DNA of 64,000 nt from Clostridiales bacterium (GCA_018366495.1 JAGZHZ010000001.1:124001-188000), one strand, 5' to 3'; positions 1-9,258 are shown, counted from the first letter of the stretch. The notes: generated by a model not told the origin, from the sequence alone. Translations and numbers: made by a program.

Positions 1-217
1 CTTCATATGTGCCGCCGCAATTTAGACAACGATGCGGCTGCCAGACAAAAAACGGAGTTTGTTCATATACATACTTGACCGGTATTCCCGGATGATAAAT
101 CCCCAATATCGTCTCTGCCTGCAACACAAAAGGTGAGGATACACAGATTCCATACAAAGACGCCCACAGCAAAAATGATATTTTTTTATTTAAGATTTTA
201 TTTTTTACTTTTCCCAT
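1..217 (-). CDS. secreted protein, N-terminal part (runs off the left edge)
   Basis: The minus strand is open from an ATG at 217 to the window edge (72 codons). A GAGGTG ribosome binding site lies about 7 nt upstream. The N-terminus has lysines followed by a hydrophobic stretch (SFLLWASLYGICV) and a likely signal-peptidase site near VLQA-ET, so the product is probably exported. A CxxC-like pair (RCLNCGG) appears near residue 67. The gene starts 19 nt after the stop codon of the duplicated-domain protein at 237-1868 and is probably in its operon. I do not recognise the family. Confidence 0.6.
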   Translation of the reverse strand, partial: MGKVKNKILNKKISFLLWASLYGICVSSPFVLQAETILGIYHPGIPVKYVYEQTPFFVWQPHRCLNCGGTYE

Positions 218-236
218 TGGCACACCTCAAATCCTC

Positions 237-1868
237 TTAAAAGTCAGCCGCTTTCCCCTTCTCGTTTAAAAACGGCATCAGATCCCGCTTTTGAATCATC
301 TCCACTGTTATCATTCCGCCTCTGATCCAATTCTCTAAAGCATCTGCGCCCTTTGATCCATATAACTCTCTTTTTCTTCTTTCTGTCACTTTACTGATTT
401 CCAGCATTTGCTGTCCTGTCTCCTCTGCGTGATTCCTTGAGACAGAAAATTCCATCTTTGTGCCGTCTGCCAGAATAGCGCCTGCCGTTTTTGGCCGTGT
501 GAAATAAACTTCCACATACGGTTCTATTTGTTTTACGTCCTCTATTGTTTTTATGCCTGAGCAAAGCTCCTCCATTTCTTCTGCCGTATGTAACTGTGTC
601 AGGTGGATTCCTACTTTCCCCCAGCTCACATCTTCCATATTTCCTGCCTTCAGCCGTTCCCAATCCGCCGCATCTCTCTCATACAGCGTTGCCGTTTCTC
701 TTCTTTCCAATAATAGATTTGGAGAACACTGCATGGCAAAATATCGTCCGCCCTCTTCCACTTCACAGACGCTGTACACAAAAATCCCAGCCTCATTGAA
801 GCGATGGATCATTTTTGGAAACTGTTTTTCTATATTCTGTATCTGCCAGTGATCCGCTTTTTCTGAAAATTCCTCCAGCGTTTGATATCCAAAATACTCC
901 TCCAGTTCATCGAGAGAATATGTTCCCATTTCCTTTTCTTCCTGCGCATTGACAAATTCTTCTGTGATGATCCCATCGCCGATCATCTGATAGCTTTCCT
1001 GTCTCTTTTTCATCTCCAGCAGTCTAAATTTTCCTTCTTCATTCAGAAATGGTTCCAGATCCCGCACTTCAATCTGTTCCATCGTTCTGCCTCCACCAGA
1101 GTCCTCTCTTTTGTAAACACCCTTTTCATACGGAATCACGTCCTCCGGATTTGTCTGATATCCTTTCATATGTTCAAATATCATGATATTTCCATCAGCC
1201 AGCACGCTCCTTATTCTGTTCAGTCCGGCAGATGTCAACGTTGTCTCCGCATAGGGGTCTATGTTTTTTATGTCAGCAAAGCTGCTCCATCCCGGAATAA
1301 TCTCTGCAAAATCCTCTTCTGTGCAAAGCCTTGTAATATAAATTCCTACTTTCCCCCACATTCGAATATTTTTCAAACCTTCTATTTTTACTCCCTCAGC
1401 CTGCGAATTCCAGCCCTCCTCATAGTTTGCCACTTCTCTTCCGTTAAGCCACAGGCAAGGCGACTGCTGCATGACAAAATACCGTCCGCCCTCTTTCACC
1501 TCACACACGCTGTAATTTAAGATCTTATTTTTCGTAAAACGATGTACCATGCCTGGGAAACGCTCCTCTATATTTTTCAGATTCCAGCGTTCTATTTTCT
1601 GCCCGAGTTCCTCAATCGTCTCATAGTAAAAATAATCCTCCAGTTCTTTTATCGAATACGTCCCCATCTCCTTTTCTTCCTGTGCCTCAATAAATTCTTC
1701 TGTGACAAATCCATCGCCCGGCATCTGATATCCTTCCATGTATTCTGCCTTTAGTTTCGGACACCATCCAATTACAAAACCAATTACAAAACATAGAAAT
1801 AAAAAAAAGAACGTTCTATATTTTTTTATTCCACATCTATTTTGTTTCTTTTCTTCTGTCAAAACCAT
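237..1868 (-). CDS. membrane-anchored or secreted protein with two copies of an unknown domain
   Basis: 543 aa. Residues about 18-36 form one hydrophobic segment, a signal anchor or uncleaved signal. The rest is two tandem copies of one domain, about residues 46-285 and 290-540. Each copy begins with a GDG(F/I)(V/I)TEEF block, then a Q/E-rich helix, a DYF/EYF block, HRF, and a conserved SVCEV(K/E)EGGRYF core, and ends with (R/K)DL(E/M)PFLNEEGK. The same domain occurs once in the gene just upstream (2012-2851), so the three copies are paralogous. Start chosen at the ATG after a GGGGG ribosome binding site. The single conserved Cys per copy is in the core. No family is recognised; surface location is inferred from the leader only. 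Confidence 0.75.
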   Translation of the reverse strand: MVLTEEKKQNRCGIKKYRTFFFLFLCFVIGFVIGWCPKLKAEYMEGYQMPGDGFVTEEFIEAQEEKEMGTYSIKELEDYFYYETIEELGQKIERWNLKNIEERFPGMVHRFTKNKILNYSVCEVKEGGRYFVMQQSPCLWLNGREVANYEEGWNSQAEGVKIEGLKNIRMWGKVGIYITRLCTEEDFAEIIPGWSSFADIKNIDPYAETTLTSAGLNRIRSVLADGNIMIFEHMKGYQTNPEDVIPYEKGVYKREDSGGGRTMEQIEVRDLEPFLNEEGKFRLLEMKKRQESYQMIGDGIITEEFVNAQEEKEMGTYSLDELEEYFGYQTLEEFSEKADHWQIQNIEKQFPKMIHRFNEAGIFVYSVCEVEEGGRYFAMQCSPNLLLERRETATLYERDAADWERLKAGNMEDVSWGKVGIHLTQLHTAEEMEELCSGIKTIEDVKQIEPYVEVYFTRPKTAGAILADGTKMEFSVSRNHAEETGQQMLEISKVTERRKRELYGSKGADALENWIRGGMITVEMIQKRDLMPFLNEKGKAADF

Positions 1869-2011
1869 ATCCCCCTTTCACTTTATAAGCAGCCCCTTTT
1901 CCTTCTCCTTTATTTCTTGTCTATTTGCTTTAGTTTCCTTATTTCTGCTGTCGCTTTAGATTTCTTTTCAGCCAAAATCAAAGTGATCTTAGAAATCAAA
2001 TTTGTTTAAGA

Positions 2012-2851
2012 TCATTGGTAGGTCAATTCCGTTGGAAAATCTGCCGCTTTCCCCTCTTCATCCAAAAATGGTTCTAGATCCCTTTGCTGTATGATTCCCA
2101 GAGTGACTTTTCTTCTATAGACGGTATCACTCTCCAGAATTTCTTTTGACTCCACCATCTCCCCAGATTTTTCTATATGCAACACCCTTCCATCTGCTAA
2201 CATACTGAACATATTTCCTGAATTCCCAGAGGCAGGCATCTCTTCCAGATATGGATCAATCTCCTTTACTTCCTGAATCGTGGACCATCCCGGGATGATC
2301 TTTGCAAAATCTTCTTCCGTGTTCAGTTTCGTCAGATAGATACCGGCTCTTCCCCAATCAAACAGCCCTAAATTCAATTCCGGTTTTGTTCCATTTGCCA
2401 CTTCAAAGCTGTATCGCGATTCTCTATGGGAGTTTGCCACTTCCCGATCCGTCATATACAGATTCGGCACGACCTGCATCGCAAAATATCGTCCGCCTTC
2501 TTCCACTTCGCACACACTGTACATCAAAAAACCATCTTTATCAAACCGATGCACCATTTCAGGAAACTGCTCCTCAATATTTTTCAGATCCCATCGCTCG
2601 ATCTGTTCTGCATATTCTTCCAGCGTCTCATAAGAAAAATAATCCTCCAGCTCCTGCAGAGAATACACTCCCAGCTTCTTTTCTTCCTGCTCTTCTATAA
2701 ATTCCTCCGTAATATACCCATCTCCCAGCCCAGGACTCCTGTCAAAATATCCATCCAGCCGCACACCTGCGGCAGCTGCCTCTTTTCCTGTTCCAGATAA
2801 AGCAATCATACAAAGAAAAAATAGAATAAGCTTTCTCTTTTTTCTTTTCAC
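2012..2851 (-). CDS. secreted single-domain paralogue of the duplicated-domain protein
   Basis: 279 aa. The N-terminus is strongly basic (MKRKKRK) followed by a hydrophobic core and a plausible signal-peptidase site after KEAAAA. The mature part is one copy of the domain found twice in 237-1868: GDGYITEEF, QELEDYF, HRF, SVCEVEEGGRYF, and a C-terminal RDLEPFLDEEGKAADF. A near-identical ending (GKAADF) closes the 543-aa protein, so the genes arose by recent duplication. Transcription is toward 237-1868, with 143 bp between them. Function unknown. Confidence 0.75.
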   Translation of the reverse strand: MKRKKRKLILFFLCMIALSGTGKEAAAAGVRLDGYFDRSPGLGDGYITEEFIEEQEEKKLGVYSLQELEDYFSYETLEEYAEQIERWDLKNIEEQFPEMVHRFDKDGFLMYSVCEVEEGGRYFAMQVVPNLYMTDREVANSHRESRYSFEVANGTKPELNLGLFDWGRAGIYLTKLNTEEDFAKIIPGWSTIQEVKEIDPYLEEMPASGNSGNMFSMLADGRVLHIEKSGEMVESKEILESDTVYRRKVTLGIIQQRDLEPFLDEEGKAADFPTELTYQ

Positions 2852-3074
2852 GATATCCCTCCTTTCCTTTTTTCTCTAATATTTTACATTTACGCTTATA
2901 TCTCATTTTATGATTTCTGTTTTTTCTTTTTATTTTTATCTTATCATATTTATTTTCAAAATTATATAGTATTATTTTCTATTTTGCCAAAAAATTCTTT
3001 ATTTTCCTCCGTTATTTGATATAATAATATTATAATTTTAAGGTTTTTTCACTTTAAAGAAAGGATGTGAAACA

Positions 3075-4775
3075 ATGAAGAAATCGGTCGTGTTAAAATC
3101 CATTTTGTCGGCAGCTTTTCTTGCTTTTTCTTTGTTAGTATCGGTGCCATCGGTAATTGCTGCGGATACTTCTGTCCCTGCTGCAACTCCTCCAGACGCA
3201 TCTCAAAAAAACGGCTATAATTTCGCTTTTGCCAATGCAAAAACGTATGACGGCACGCCTTATATTGAGATTACAGATATCATTTTTGCAGATGCTCTTG
3301 TTACAGATGATGTCTCTGCAACTGGTATCGGCACACTCTCCAGTTCAGATGCCGGCACCTATTCTATAGTTAATATTGATAATATTGTTTTAAAAGGCGC
3401 AGATAAAGATAAATATGAAGGACTGCTTCCAACTTCCATGAAATATGTTCCGATCAACGTTACTGTTGAAAAAGCAGTTCCTATATTCTCATTCTCCACG
3501 AATGCGCCCGATGGAATGGAATACTATTCCTCCGCTAAAATCACTTTCTCCATTGTAAATGATTTTGGCCATCCTGAAGGTCTCCCTGATACCATTCAGA
3601 TTTCCAGAGAACATGATTATTTACCGGGACGTGTTACACATGAAACTGCAAGACGCTCTGGCAACCAGTATTCTATTTCTTATTCCCCACCTGCTCCTTG
3701 GTCTGGTTTATACGGAGAAATTCCTTTTTGGGCGGATGTCCTAGACGATGCAACAAATTATCAGCCAGCTACCAGTGGAGAATATATGCTTCTCATTCTT
3801 CCTCCTCCTGCTGACTATTTTTGGTCTGGAGACTATGACGTTTTTTGGTATATTGCTATGGGTGGCGCTGAACATTATACAGCTGAAAGCCTACAGCCTT
3901 TTCTAGATATCTGGTATAGTATTGATTGGGATTTAGATATAACCCATCAGGATATCGTGAATGAATATCATAGGCAGTTATTGGAAGCATATTATAATTT
4001 AGTTCCTAAACCGGGAGACTACAGTGAAATTGAAAAATATCTGGAAATGATACCGGAAGATCTTTCCCTCTACACAGATGAAAGCGTAAAAGCTTTGGAA
4101 AAAATAAAAGAATCGATTCCATGGGATCTTCCTCCTGAGGATCAATATATCATTAATCAGTATGCAGACGATTTGTATGAGGCTATTCAACAGTTAAAAT
4201 ATAAACCTGCTGACTATTCTGCATTAAATGAACTGTTAAAGAAAGTTCCGGGAGATCTCTCTCTTTACACTGAAGAATCTGTCAAAGCCTTAGAGAATGT
4301 AAAATCCTCGATTGACTGGAAATTGCTGATTATTGATCAAAAGACCGTTGACGAATATACTGTAAAATTGCAGGAAGCTATCTCTAACCTTAAATTTAAA
4401 CCGGCAGACTATACAAAGGTAAAGGCTGCACTGAACAAAATACCATCTGATCTTTCTATCTACACAGACGAATCTGTAAAGCTTCTTGAAGAAGCAAAAG
4501 CAGCAATCAACTGGGATAAATTAATCAATGAACAGTCTGTCGTGGATGGCTATGCTCAGGCGATTGAAACTGCCATTCAAAATTTAAAGACAAAGCAGAT
4601 TCAGCCTCCTCAGCCAGAAGCTTTCAATCCGAATCAACCTGCTCCAAAAGGTAAGGCCTCCGCTGAGACAGGCGATCCTACTTCCATTGCACTTTGGCTG
4701 TTTCTCTTTTCCAACTCTGCTCTCGTTGCTGGAGTTTCACTGAAACGACGTCATTCGTCATCTGATATGAAATAA
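3075..4775 (+). CDS. cell-surface protein with YDG-type domain and helical repeats
   Basis: 566 aa. Signal peptide at residues 1-29 (cleavage near VIAA-DT). Residues about 45-135 resemble the YDG/Ig-like modules of surface proteins (KTYDGTPY...SSSDAGTYSI...LKGADKDKYEG). The second half holds about four ~68-residue repeats, each with a PADY(S/T) turn, (I/V)P.DLS.YT(D/E)ESVK.L, and a later (I/S)(D/N)W block; these look like FIVAR-type helical repeats. The C-terminus has ETGD, a hydrophobic segment and RR, a sortase-like or membrane anchor with a non-standard LPXTG. AAAGGA ribosome binding site. TATAAT-like boxes lie at 3020-3036. Role probably adhesion or cell-wall association (inferred). Confidence 0.7.
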   Translation: MKKSVVLKSILSAAFLAFSLLVSVPSVIAADTSVPAATPPDASQKNGYNFAFANAKTYDGTPYIEITDIIFADALVTDDVSATGIGTLSSSDAGTYSIVNIDNIVLKGADKDKYEGLLPTSMKYVPINVTVEKAVPIFSFSTNAPDGMEYYSSAKITFSIVNDFGHPEGLPDTIQISREHDYLPGRVTHETARRSGNQYSISYSPPAPWSGLYGEIPFWADVLDDATNYQPATSGEYMLLILPPPADYFWSGDYDVFWYIAMGGAEHYTAESLQPFLDIWYSIDWDLDITHQDIVNEYHRQLLEAYYNLVPKPGDYSEIEKYLEMIPEDLSLYTDESVKALEKIKESIPWDLPPEDQYIINQYADDLYEAIQQLKYKPADYSALNELLKKVPGDLSLYTEESVKALENVKSSIDWKLLIIDQKTVDEYTVKLQEAISNLKFKPADYTKVKAALNKIPSDLSIYTDESVKLLEEAKAAINWDKLINEQSVVDGYAQAIETAIQNLKTKQIQPPQPEAFNPNQPAPKGKASAETGDPTSIALWLFLFSNSALVAGVSLKRRHSSSDMK

Positions 4776-4831
4776 AAGTAGATTTTTCAATATTAAATTG
4801 CCAGAAATAATGAAGCATTTTACTTACTATT

Positions 4832-4886
4832 AAGAAACCAGAAGTTTTCATCTTATAAATTATGAAGAAAACTTCTGGTTTCTTTT
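4832..4886 (+). terminator. rho-independent terminator
   Basis: Long stem: AAGAAACCAGAAGTTTTC pairs with GAAAACTTCTGGTTTCTT and is followed by TTTTCTTG. It ends transcription of the surface protein at 3075-4775. From here to the TraX-type gene (4887-5090) I see only AT-rich sequence with no gene. Confidence 0.8.
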
Positions 4887-5105
4887 CTTGTGTTCTATTC
4901 ATTTTCTGTATATAATAAAAAAGTATGTTCATGAAAAATCATTCCAAAATTAATTTTCATTTATCTAATATTTTTTGCTCCTTGCTTTGTCTATCGAGCA
5001 TTATCAGGTTTATTAGATCGTCCTGTTTTCTTTTTGTGAAAAATTTTTCTTGATATTTCTCATACATCAAACATACACTTTTAATCTGAAAGGATGGATT
5101 CAATC

Positions 5106-5831
5106 ATGGAACAATTCCGGAATCGTTTTGGTATTTCCGGCAGTACGCTGAAAATTATTGCGATCATCTCAATGGCGATTGATCACTTCGCAGCTTCTTT
5201 TTTATACCGTGGAATTATGACTTTGCCCTCTGTAGCTGCAAATGCAGATCTGATGCACGTTCTGAGGAAATTATATTCTGTAATGCGTGCCGTAGGGCGG
5301 CCTGCTTTTCCTATTTTTTGTTTTCTCTTAGTGGAAGGCTTTTGCCATACAAGAAATCCAAAAAAATATGCCCAGCGCCTTTTTCTGTTCGCCTTAATCT
5401 CAGAAATTCCTTTTGATTATGGTCTGCGCGGCGGATTTTTTGTTTCCCACCATCAAAATGTTTTCTTCACTCTTTTTATCGGATTGATGGTGATGATTCT
5501 CTACACAAAGTTCTGGCAAAAACCATTGCTGCAGTATGTCATCCTTGCCCTTGGTCTCCTTGCCGGAAAATACTTTTATGTGGATTATGGATTTAAAGGT
5601 GTTTTTCTGATTGAAGTTTTATTTTTATTCCGAAATGAACGTCTGATGCAGATTGTAGCCGGAACACTTGCTATTTCATGGGAACCGCCGGCAGTTGTCG
5701 CTTTCCTCCCGATCTCACTGTACAATGGAAAACGCGGTCTGTCTCTTCGCTACTTCTTTTATGCCTTCTATCCTGTCCATCTGATGGTGTTTGGCATTTT
5801 GACTTTCTATATTCTTCCGATGATCGCCTGA
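5106..5831 (+). CDS. TraX family membrane protein
   Basis: 241 aa from this ATG. The sequence is a polytopic membrane protein with about eight hydrophobic segments. It has the TraX-family signature: an N-terminal LKIIAIISMAIDH, then GRPAFPIFCFLLVEGF, and HHQNVFFT. TraX of F plasmid N-acetylates pilin; chromosomal homologues in Firmicutes are uncharacterised and look like acyltransferase-fold enzymes. An in-frame ATG at 5094 lies inside the AAAGGATGG ribosome binding site, so I chose the ATG at 5106, although its spacing (about 11 nt) is long. It stands alone, with a terminator on each side. Confidence 0.8.
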   Translation: MEQFRNRFGISGSTLKIIAIISMAIDHFAASFLYRGIMTLPSVAANADLMHVLRKLYSVMRAVGRPAFPIFCFLLVEGFCHTRNPKKYAQRLFLFALISEIPFDYGLRGGFFVSHHQNVFFTLFIGLMVMILYTKFWQKPLLQYVILALGLLAGKYFYVDYGFKGVFLIEVLFLFRNERLMQIVAGTLAISWEPPAVVAFLPISLYNGKRGLSLRYFFYAFYPVHLMVFGILTFYILPMIA

Positions 5832-5902
5832 CTGTTCAGAAATTATCGTCGTTATCGCGTCTGAAAGATTATATATTTTTCAACTATAAAATACAGATAA
5901 AG

Positions 5903-5953
5903 AGAGGCTCTCTGAAAAGCATTTCATCGCTTTTACAAAGAGCCTCTTTTTTA
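5903..5953 (+). terminator. rho-independent terminator
   Basis: Stem AGAGGCTCT / AGAGCCTCT with an inner AAAAGC / GCTTTT stem, followed by TTTTTTATT. It ends the TraX-type gene. Confidence 0.8.
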
Positions 5954-6047
5954 TTCTTTTTTATTCTTTCTTATTTTTTTATTTTCCGTCTTCTATTTTT
6001 TACAGCCCTATCGTTGTTCTTTATACTCCCCTTGGATTCTTTTCATT

Positions 6048-7262
6048 CTAAGCGTTAAACATTACTTTTTCGCTGTTAAATGCTTTCACAATACAAGCAG
6101 TCAGAACACCGCTCACAAGAATTGTCACGCCAAATGACATCAGGAAATGCGCAACGGTTAATTCATTTGAAAAAATTTCACTCAGGCAGATGCTGCTGCT
6201 GTAAATAGGAATCATATATTCATATGCTTCTCTCGTTCCAGATGTGCCAAACATCGTAAATAATCCTGCCACAATTACAATCATATACAGCGGCGTTACA
6301 TACGTTCCTGCTTCCTTGACAGTTCTTGCAAAAACGCTGACAATCGCTACAAGAAGCACATATAAAAATGCAAGAGAAAGAATAATAGCCGCCATCATCG
6401 CAATCTGCTGGGCGCTAAAGCTGATGCTCAGTCCTTCTTCTGCGATAGAACCAAGAGATTTTGGCAATGCAACGACAAGAGAAACCACATAGACAGATGC
6501 GCTTAAAATCGACATAATAGTCAAAGCCAGCAATTTTCCAAGTACAATCTCGCTTCTCTTAATCGGAGTCACCAGCATACATGCCAGCGTTCCGCGTTCT
6601 TTTTCACCTGTAATCGTATCGGTTCCAAGACTCATCGTTCCTGCAAACAAAAGGATTGTGATCAGGTAAGGCAATAACATTCCCAGCATTCTTCCTGCTG
6701 CTTTGTTTTCATCCTGAATTTCACTTTCTGTATTTGTGCTGTCGATCGTAAACGCTGTCACAACGTCCAGATTTCCAAATCTCTGCTCCAGTAAGCTCTT
6801 CTGATACACCGTCTCCAGCATTCCTACGATTGTATCTCTTGCTGCCTGAGAGTATTCCTCAGATGGATTATAAAACGTTTTGATATCCGGCGGCTGCTCA
6901 CTTTCTTCATAGGCTGCGATCTGTTTGCTGAAATCTTCCGGAAATACAATCAAAAGATCTGCTGTTCCGTCATAAATCATCTGTTTTATCTCATCTGTCG
7001 AATCCGATTCTGAAAGATTCTGAACCTCAGCAATCGCACTAAGTTCCGGCAGATATGTCCTTAAATCTTCCGGTTCATTTTGAATCCATACAAGAGACTT
7101 ATGCTGCTGAACATCCTGAACCATCTGTTCTGCAAGATATCCCATCAATCCATAAAGACCAACCATCAGGATCACCGGCAGGATAAAAAGAGAGAATATC
7201 ATCTTTTTATCTTTAAATACTCGTTTCATTTCCTTCTGAAAAACAATTTTGATTCCCCTCAT
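6048..7262 (-). CDS. natB: ABC transporter permease, NatB type
   Basis: 404 aa ABC-2 type permease. It has one N-terminal membrane segment (about residues 20-42), a large extracytoplasmic domain (about 45-180), then five or six C-terminal membrane segments starting near LGMLLPYLITILL. The motif TGEKERGTLACMLVTPIKRSEI is typical of NatB/ABC-2 permeases. It pairs with the ATPase at 7266-8045 (3-nt gap). NatAB of Bacillus exports sodium; the substrate here is inferred from family only. The four-gene cassette with DUF3169 and XRE proteins is probably controlled from the promoter near 9072-9100. Confidence 0.85.
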   Translation of the reverse strand: MRGIKIVFQKEMKRVFKDKKMIFSLFILPVILMVGLYGLMGYLAEQMVQDVQQHKSLVWIQNEPEDLRTYLPELSAIAEVQNLSESDSTDEIKQMIYDGTADLLIVFPEDFSKQIAAYEESEQPPDIKTFYNPSEEYSQAARDTIVGMLETVYQKSLLEQRFGNLDVVTAFTIDSTNTESEIQDENKAAGRMLGMLLPYLITILLFAGTMSLGTDTITGEKERGTLACMLVTPIKRSEIVLGKLLALTIMSILSASVYVVSLVVALPKSLGSIAEEGLSISFSAQQIAMMAAIILSLAFLYVLLVAIVSVFARTVKEAGTYVTPLYMIVIVAGLFTMFGTSGTREAYEYMIPIYSSSICLSEIFSNELTVAHFLMSFGVTILVSGVLTACIVKAFNSEKVMFNA

Positions 7263-7265
7263 CTT

Positions 7266-8045
7266 TTACACCGCCTTTCCATATCTCTGATACAATTTAA
7301 AGAATGCTTCTTCCAGATCATCCGTTTCTGTCTTTTTCAAAATTTCCGGAATGGTACCCTCTTCCACTTTTTTGCCGTCTATGATTGTCGCGATGCGGTC
7401 GCACAATTTTTCTGCCTCCGACATGATATGCGTTGACATGATAATCAGTTTTCCCTGATTTCTCAGTTCTTTTAAATAATCTGTCACCGCACGCGCTGTA
7501 ATAATATCAAGCCCTGTCGTAGGCTCATCGAAAATCACCACATTCGGATCATGAATCAGGCTGACTGCAATCGAAGCCTTCTGTTTCATACCCGTTGACA
7601 ATTCCTCCACTCTTTTGTCTGCAAACTCGTCAATGCCAAAATACTCAAACAATTCCTGTTTTCTCTTTTTGATCACATTCTCTTCCATCCCATGAAGTCT
7701 TCCAAAAAAATCAACAAGATAATTTGGTGAAAATTGAGGATCTAATTTCATTTCATTTGTCAAAAATCCGATCTGTTCTCTCACCTTTTTTCCATCTTTT
7801 ACTGTATCAAAGCCGTTTACGACAATGTGTCCGCTCGTTGGCTTAAGCAAAGTGGCAAGACATCGAAGTGTCGTTGTCTTTCCTGCGCCATTTGTGCCAA
7901 GCAGTCCAAAAATTTCCCCTTCTTTTGCTGTGAGTGAAAGGTCTGAAACTGCAATTTTCTGCGTATCTTTTATTTTCATCTCTTTTTGCTGCTTTTTATT
8001 CAGTTTATAGACCTTTGTCAGCTGTTCAATCTGAATCATTTTCAT
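7266..8045 (-). CDS. natA: ABC transporter ATP-binding protein, NatA type
   Basis: 259 aa ATPase. Walker A GTNGAGKTT (about residues 50-58), signature LSTGMKQK, Walker B VVIFDEP with TTGLD, and H-loop STHIMSEAE are all intact. It overlaps the upstream DUF3169 gene by 4 nt (ATGA) and precedes the permease, so the three are translationally coupled. It supplies energy for NatB-type export. Confidence 0.9.
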   Translation of the reverse strand: MKMIQIEQLTKVYKLNKKQQKEMKIKDTQKIAVSDLSLTAKEGEIFGLLGTNGAGKTTTLRCLATLLKPTSGHIVVNGFDTVKDGKKVREQIGFLTNEMKLDPQFSPNYLVDFFGRLHGMEENVIKKRKQELFEYFGIDEFADKRVEELSTGMKQKASIAVSLIHDPNVVIFDEPTTGLDIITARAVTDYLKELRNQGKLIIMSTHIMSEAEKLCDRIATIIDGKKVEEGTIPEILKKTETDDLEEAFFKLYQRYGKAV

Positions 8046-8797
8046 TTCCCCTTCCTTCTTAATTTCATCGCATGTCTTTTATATGCAACTGTCTGGATCA
8101 ACCAGAGCAGACAGACAACTATAATCGGCAGTACCCCTGCCTCAAAATAGACTTCTGCAAAAAGTAAAATTCCGACCGCAACTGGAAAACACTTCTGCAG
8201 CGCCTGAAAACTGTAATAAGACGATTCATAAATTTTCATCCGTTCCAGCTCATCACAGCTGCCTATCCATTTCTTCTGAAATTGAAATTCAAAAGCATCT
8301 CCTTGTTTTTCAGGATTAATTTTCTGCATCAGATGGATGTATGCTCTCTGCAAAACCATAGAAACTACCGAAAGAACTAAAAAGATGAAACAGCCGCTCA
8401 GTCCGGCCACTGCATTTTTCTTATCTTTTAAATTCAAGAATAAAAATCCTAAAAACAGAAAGATGAAAATCTGAATTATTTCTGTTATAATAATTCCTCT
8501 TTCGATCTGACGCTCTACCTGATCAATATACTCCTCATTTTCCTGATCCCATTCAGATGCTCTTCTTTGTGCTGTCCGATAAATCAGAAAACTGCTGAGC
8601 AATCCTGCAATGCCGATCACAGTCATCAAATATGGAGAGAGATCTGCCATTAGCTGCTGAAATTCAGAGGCAAAATAAACAATCCATTTTTCATGGTCTG
8701 TAAAAAATATTCCTGTCAGTCCTCCAATCAGCCCTGATACAATCAAGACAGCGATAAATTGGAAAAGTATCTTTCTTTCAGAATTTATTTTTTTCAT
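8042..8797 (-). CDS. DUF3169 family membrane protein
   Basis: About 251 aa from the ATG at 8797. There are two N-terminal membrane segments (FIAVLIVSGLIGGLTGIFF and YLMTVIGIAGLLSSFLIY), a cytoplasmic helix, then two pairs of membrane segments. The pattern fits DUF3169, usually found beside XRE regulators and ABC transporters. Start chosen because an AGAGGA site lies 8 nt upstream; the gene then overlaps the end of the XRE gene by 20 nt. It may be an accessory or sensor component of the NatAB exporter (inferred). Confidence 0.7.
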   Translation of the reverse strand: MKKINSERKILFQFIAVLIVSGLIGGLTGIFFTDHEKWIVYFASEFQQLMADLSPYLMTVIGIAGLLSSFLIYRTAQRRASEWDQENEEYIDQVERQIERGIIITEIIQIFIFLFLGFLFLNLKDKKNAVAGLSGCFIFLVLSVVSMVLQRAYIHLMQKINPEKQGDAFEFQFQKKWIGSCDELERMKIYESSYYSFQALQKCFPVAVGILLFAEVYFEAGVLPIIVVCLLWLIQTVAYKRHAMKLRRKGK

Positions 8798-9005
8798 CTG
8801 TCTCATCCTCTTCATATTGAAATAATTCCTCCACGCTTGCCTCACATATCTTTGCAAGTTTTAATGCTAACACAATCGACGGAGAATAATCTCCTCTTTC
8901 GATTGAACTGATTGTTTGCCTGGATGCTCCCACCATTTTTCCAAGCTCTTGCTGGTTGATTCCCAGTCGCGCGCGATACTCTTTCAGCCGGTTCAACAGT
9001 GGCAT
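8778..9005 (-). CDS. XRE family transcriptional regulator
   Basis: 75 aa, almost entirely one helix-turn-helix: LGINQQELGKMVGASRQTISSIERGDYSPSI. This is the small Cro/XRE type found with DUF3169 and ABC exporters. A GGGGTGG ribosome binding site lies 5-6 nt before the ATG. It is the first gene of the cassette and sits directly below two palindromes overlapping its promoter, so autorepression is likely. Confidence 0.85.
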   Translation of the reverse strand: MPLLNRLKEYRARLGINQQELGKMVGASRQTISSIERGDYSPSIVLALKLAKICEASVEELFQYEEDETDEKNKF

Positions 9006-9030
9006 TTTTCCACCCCCCCCACCATATTTT

Positions 9031-9100
9031 TGACAAGTTTTTTAGTCATTATGACAAGAATTCTTGTCATAATCATATCATTGACAAATTTACTTGTCAA
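9031..9100 (-). promoter_or_regulatory. promoter and palindromic operators of the XRE-NatAB cassette
   Basis: On the minus strand TTGACA (9095-9100) and TATGAT (9072-9077) are separated by 17 bp, a near-consensus sigma-A promoter. A perfect 20-bp palindrome, ATGACAAGAATTCTTGTCAT (9051-9070), lies just downstream of the -10 box. A second, imperfect one (TTGACAA-N6-TTGTCAA, 9081-9100) covers the -35 region, and a TGACAAG half-site is at 9031. All share TGACAAR, consistent with one repressor, presumably the XRE protein. Confidence 0.8.
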
Positions 9101-9258
9101 GCACTTTTTCAACTTCTCATGACTAAAATCACAAATGTTTTTCTTTTATTTTTTAAAAAAACCGACTGCAAAATTCATTGTCTTCTGCAATCGGTTTTCC
9201 TCATTTTTTATAAAATTTCTATAAAATTTTCTTTCAAAACAAATCCGTTTTCTTTTTT

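Noticed and set aside
5094..5105. ATG at 5094 as start of the TraX-type gene
   Set aside because: The ATG is part of the AAAGGATGG ribosome binding site, leaving no spacing.
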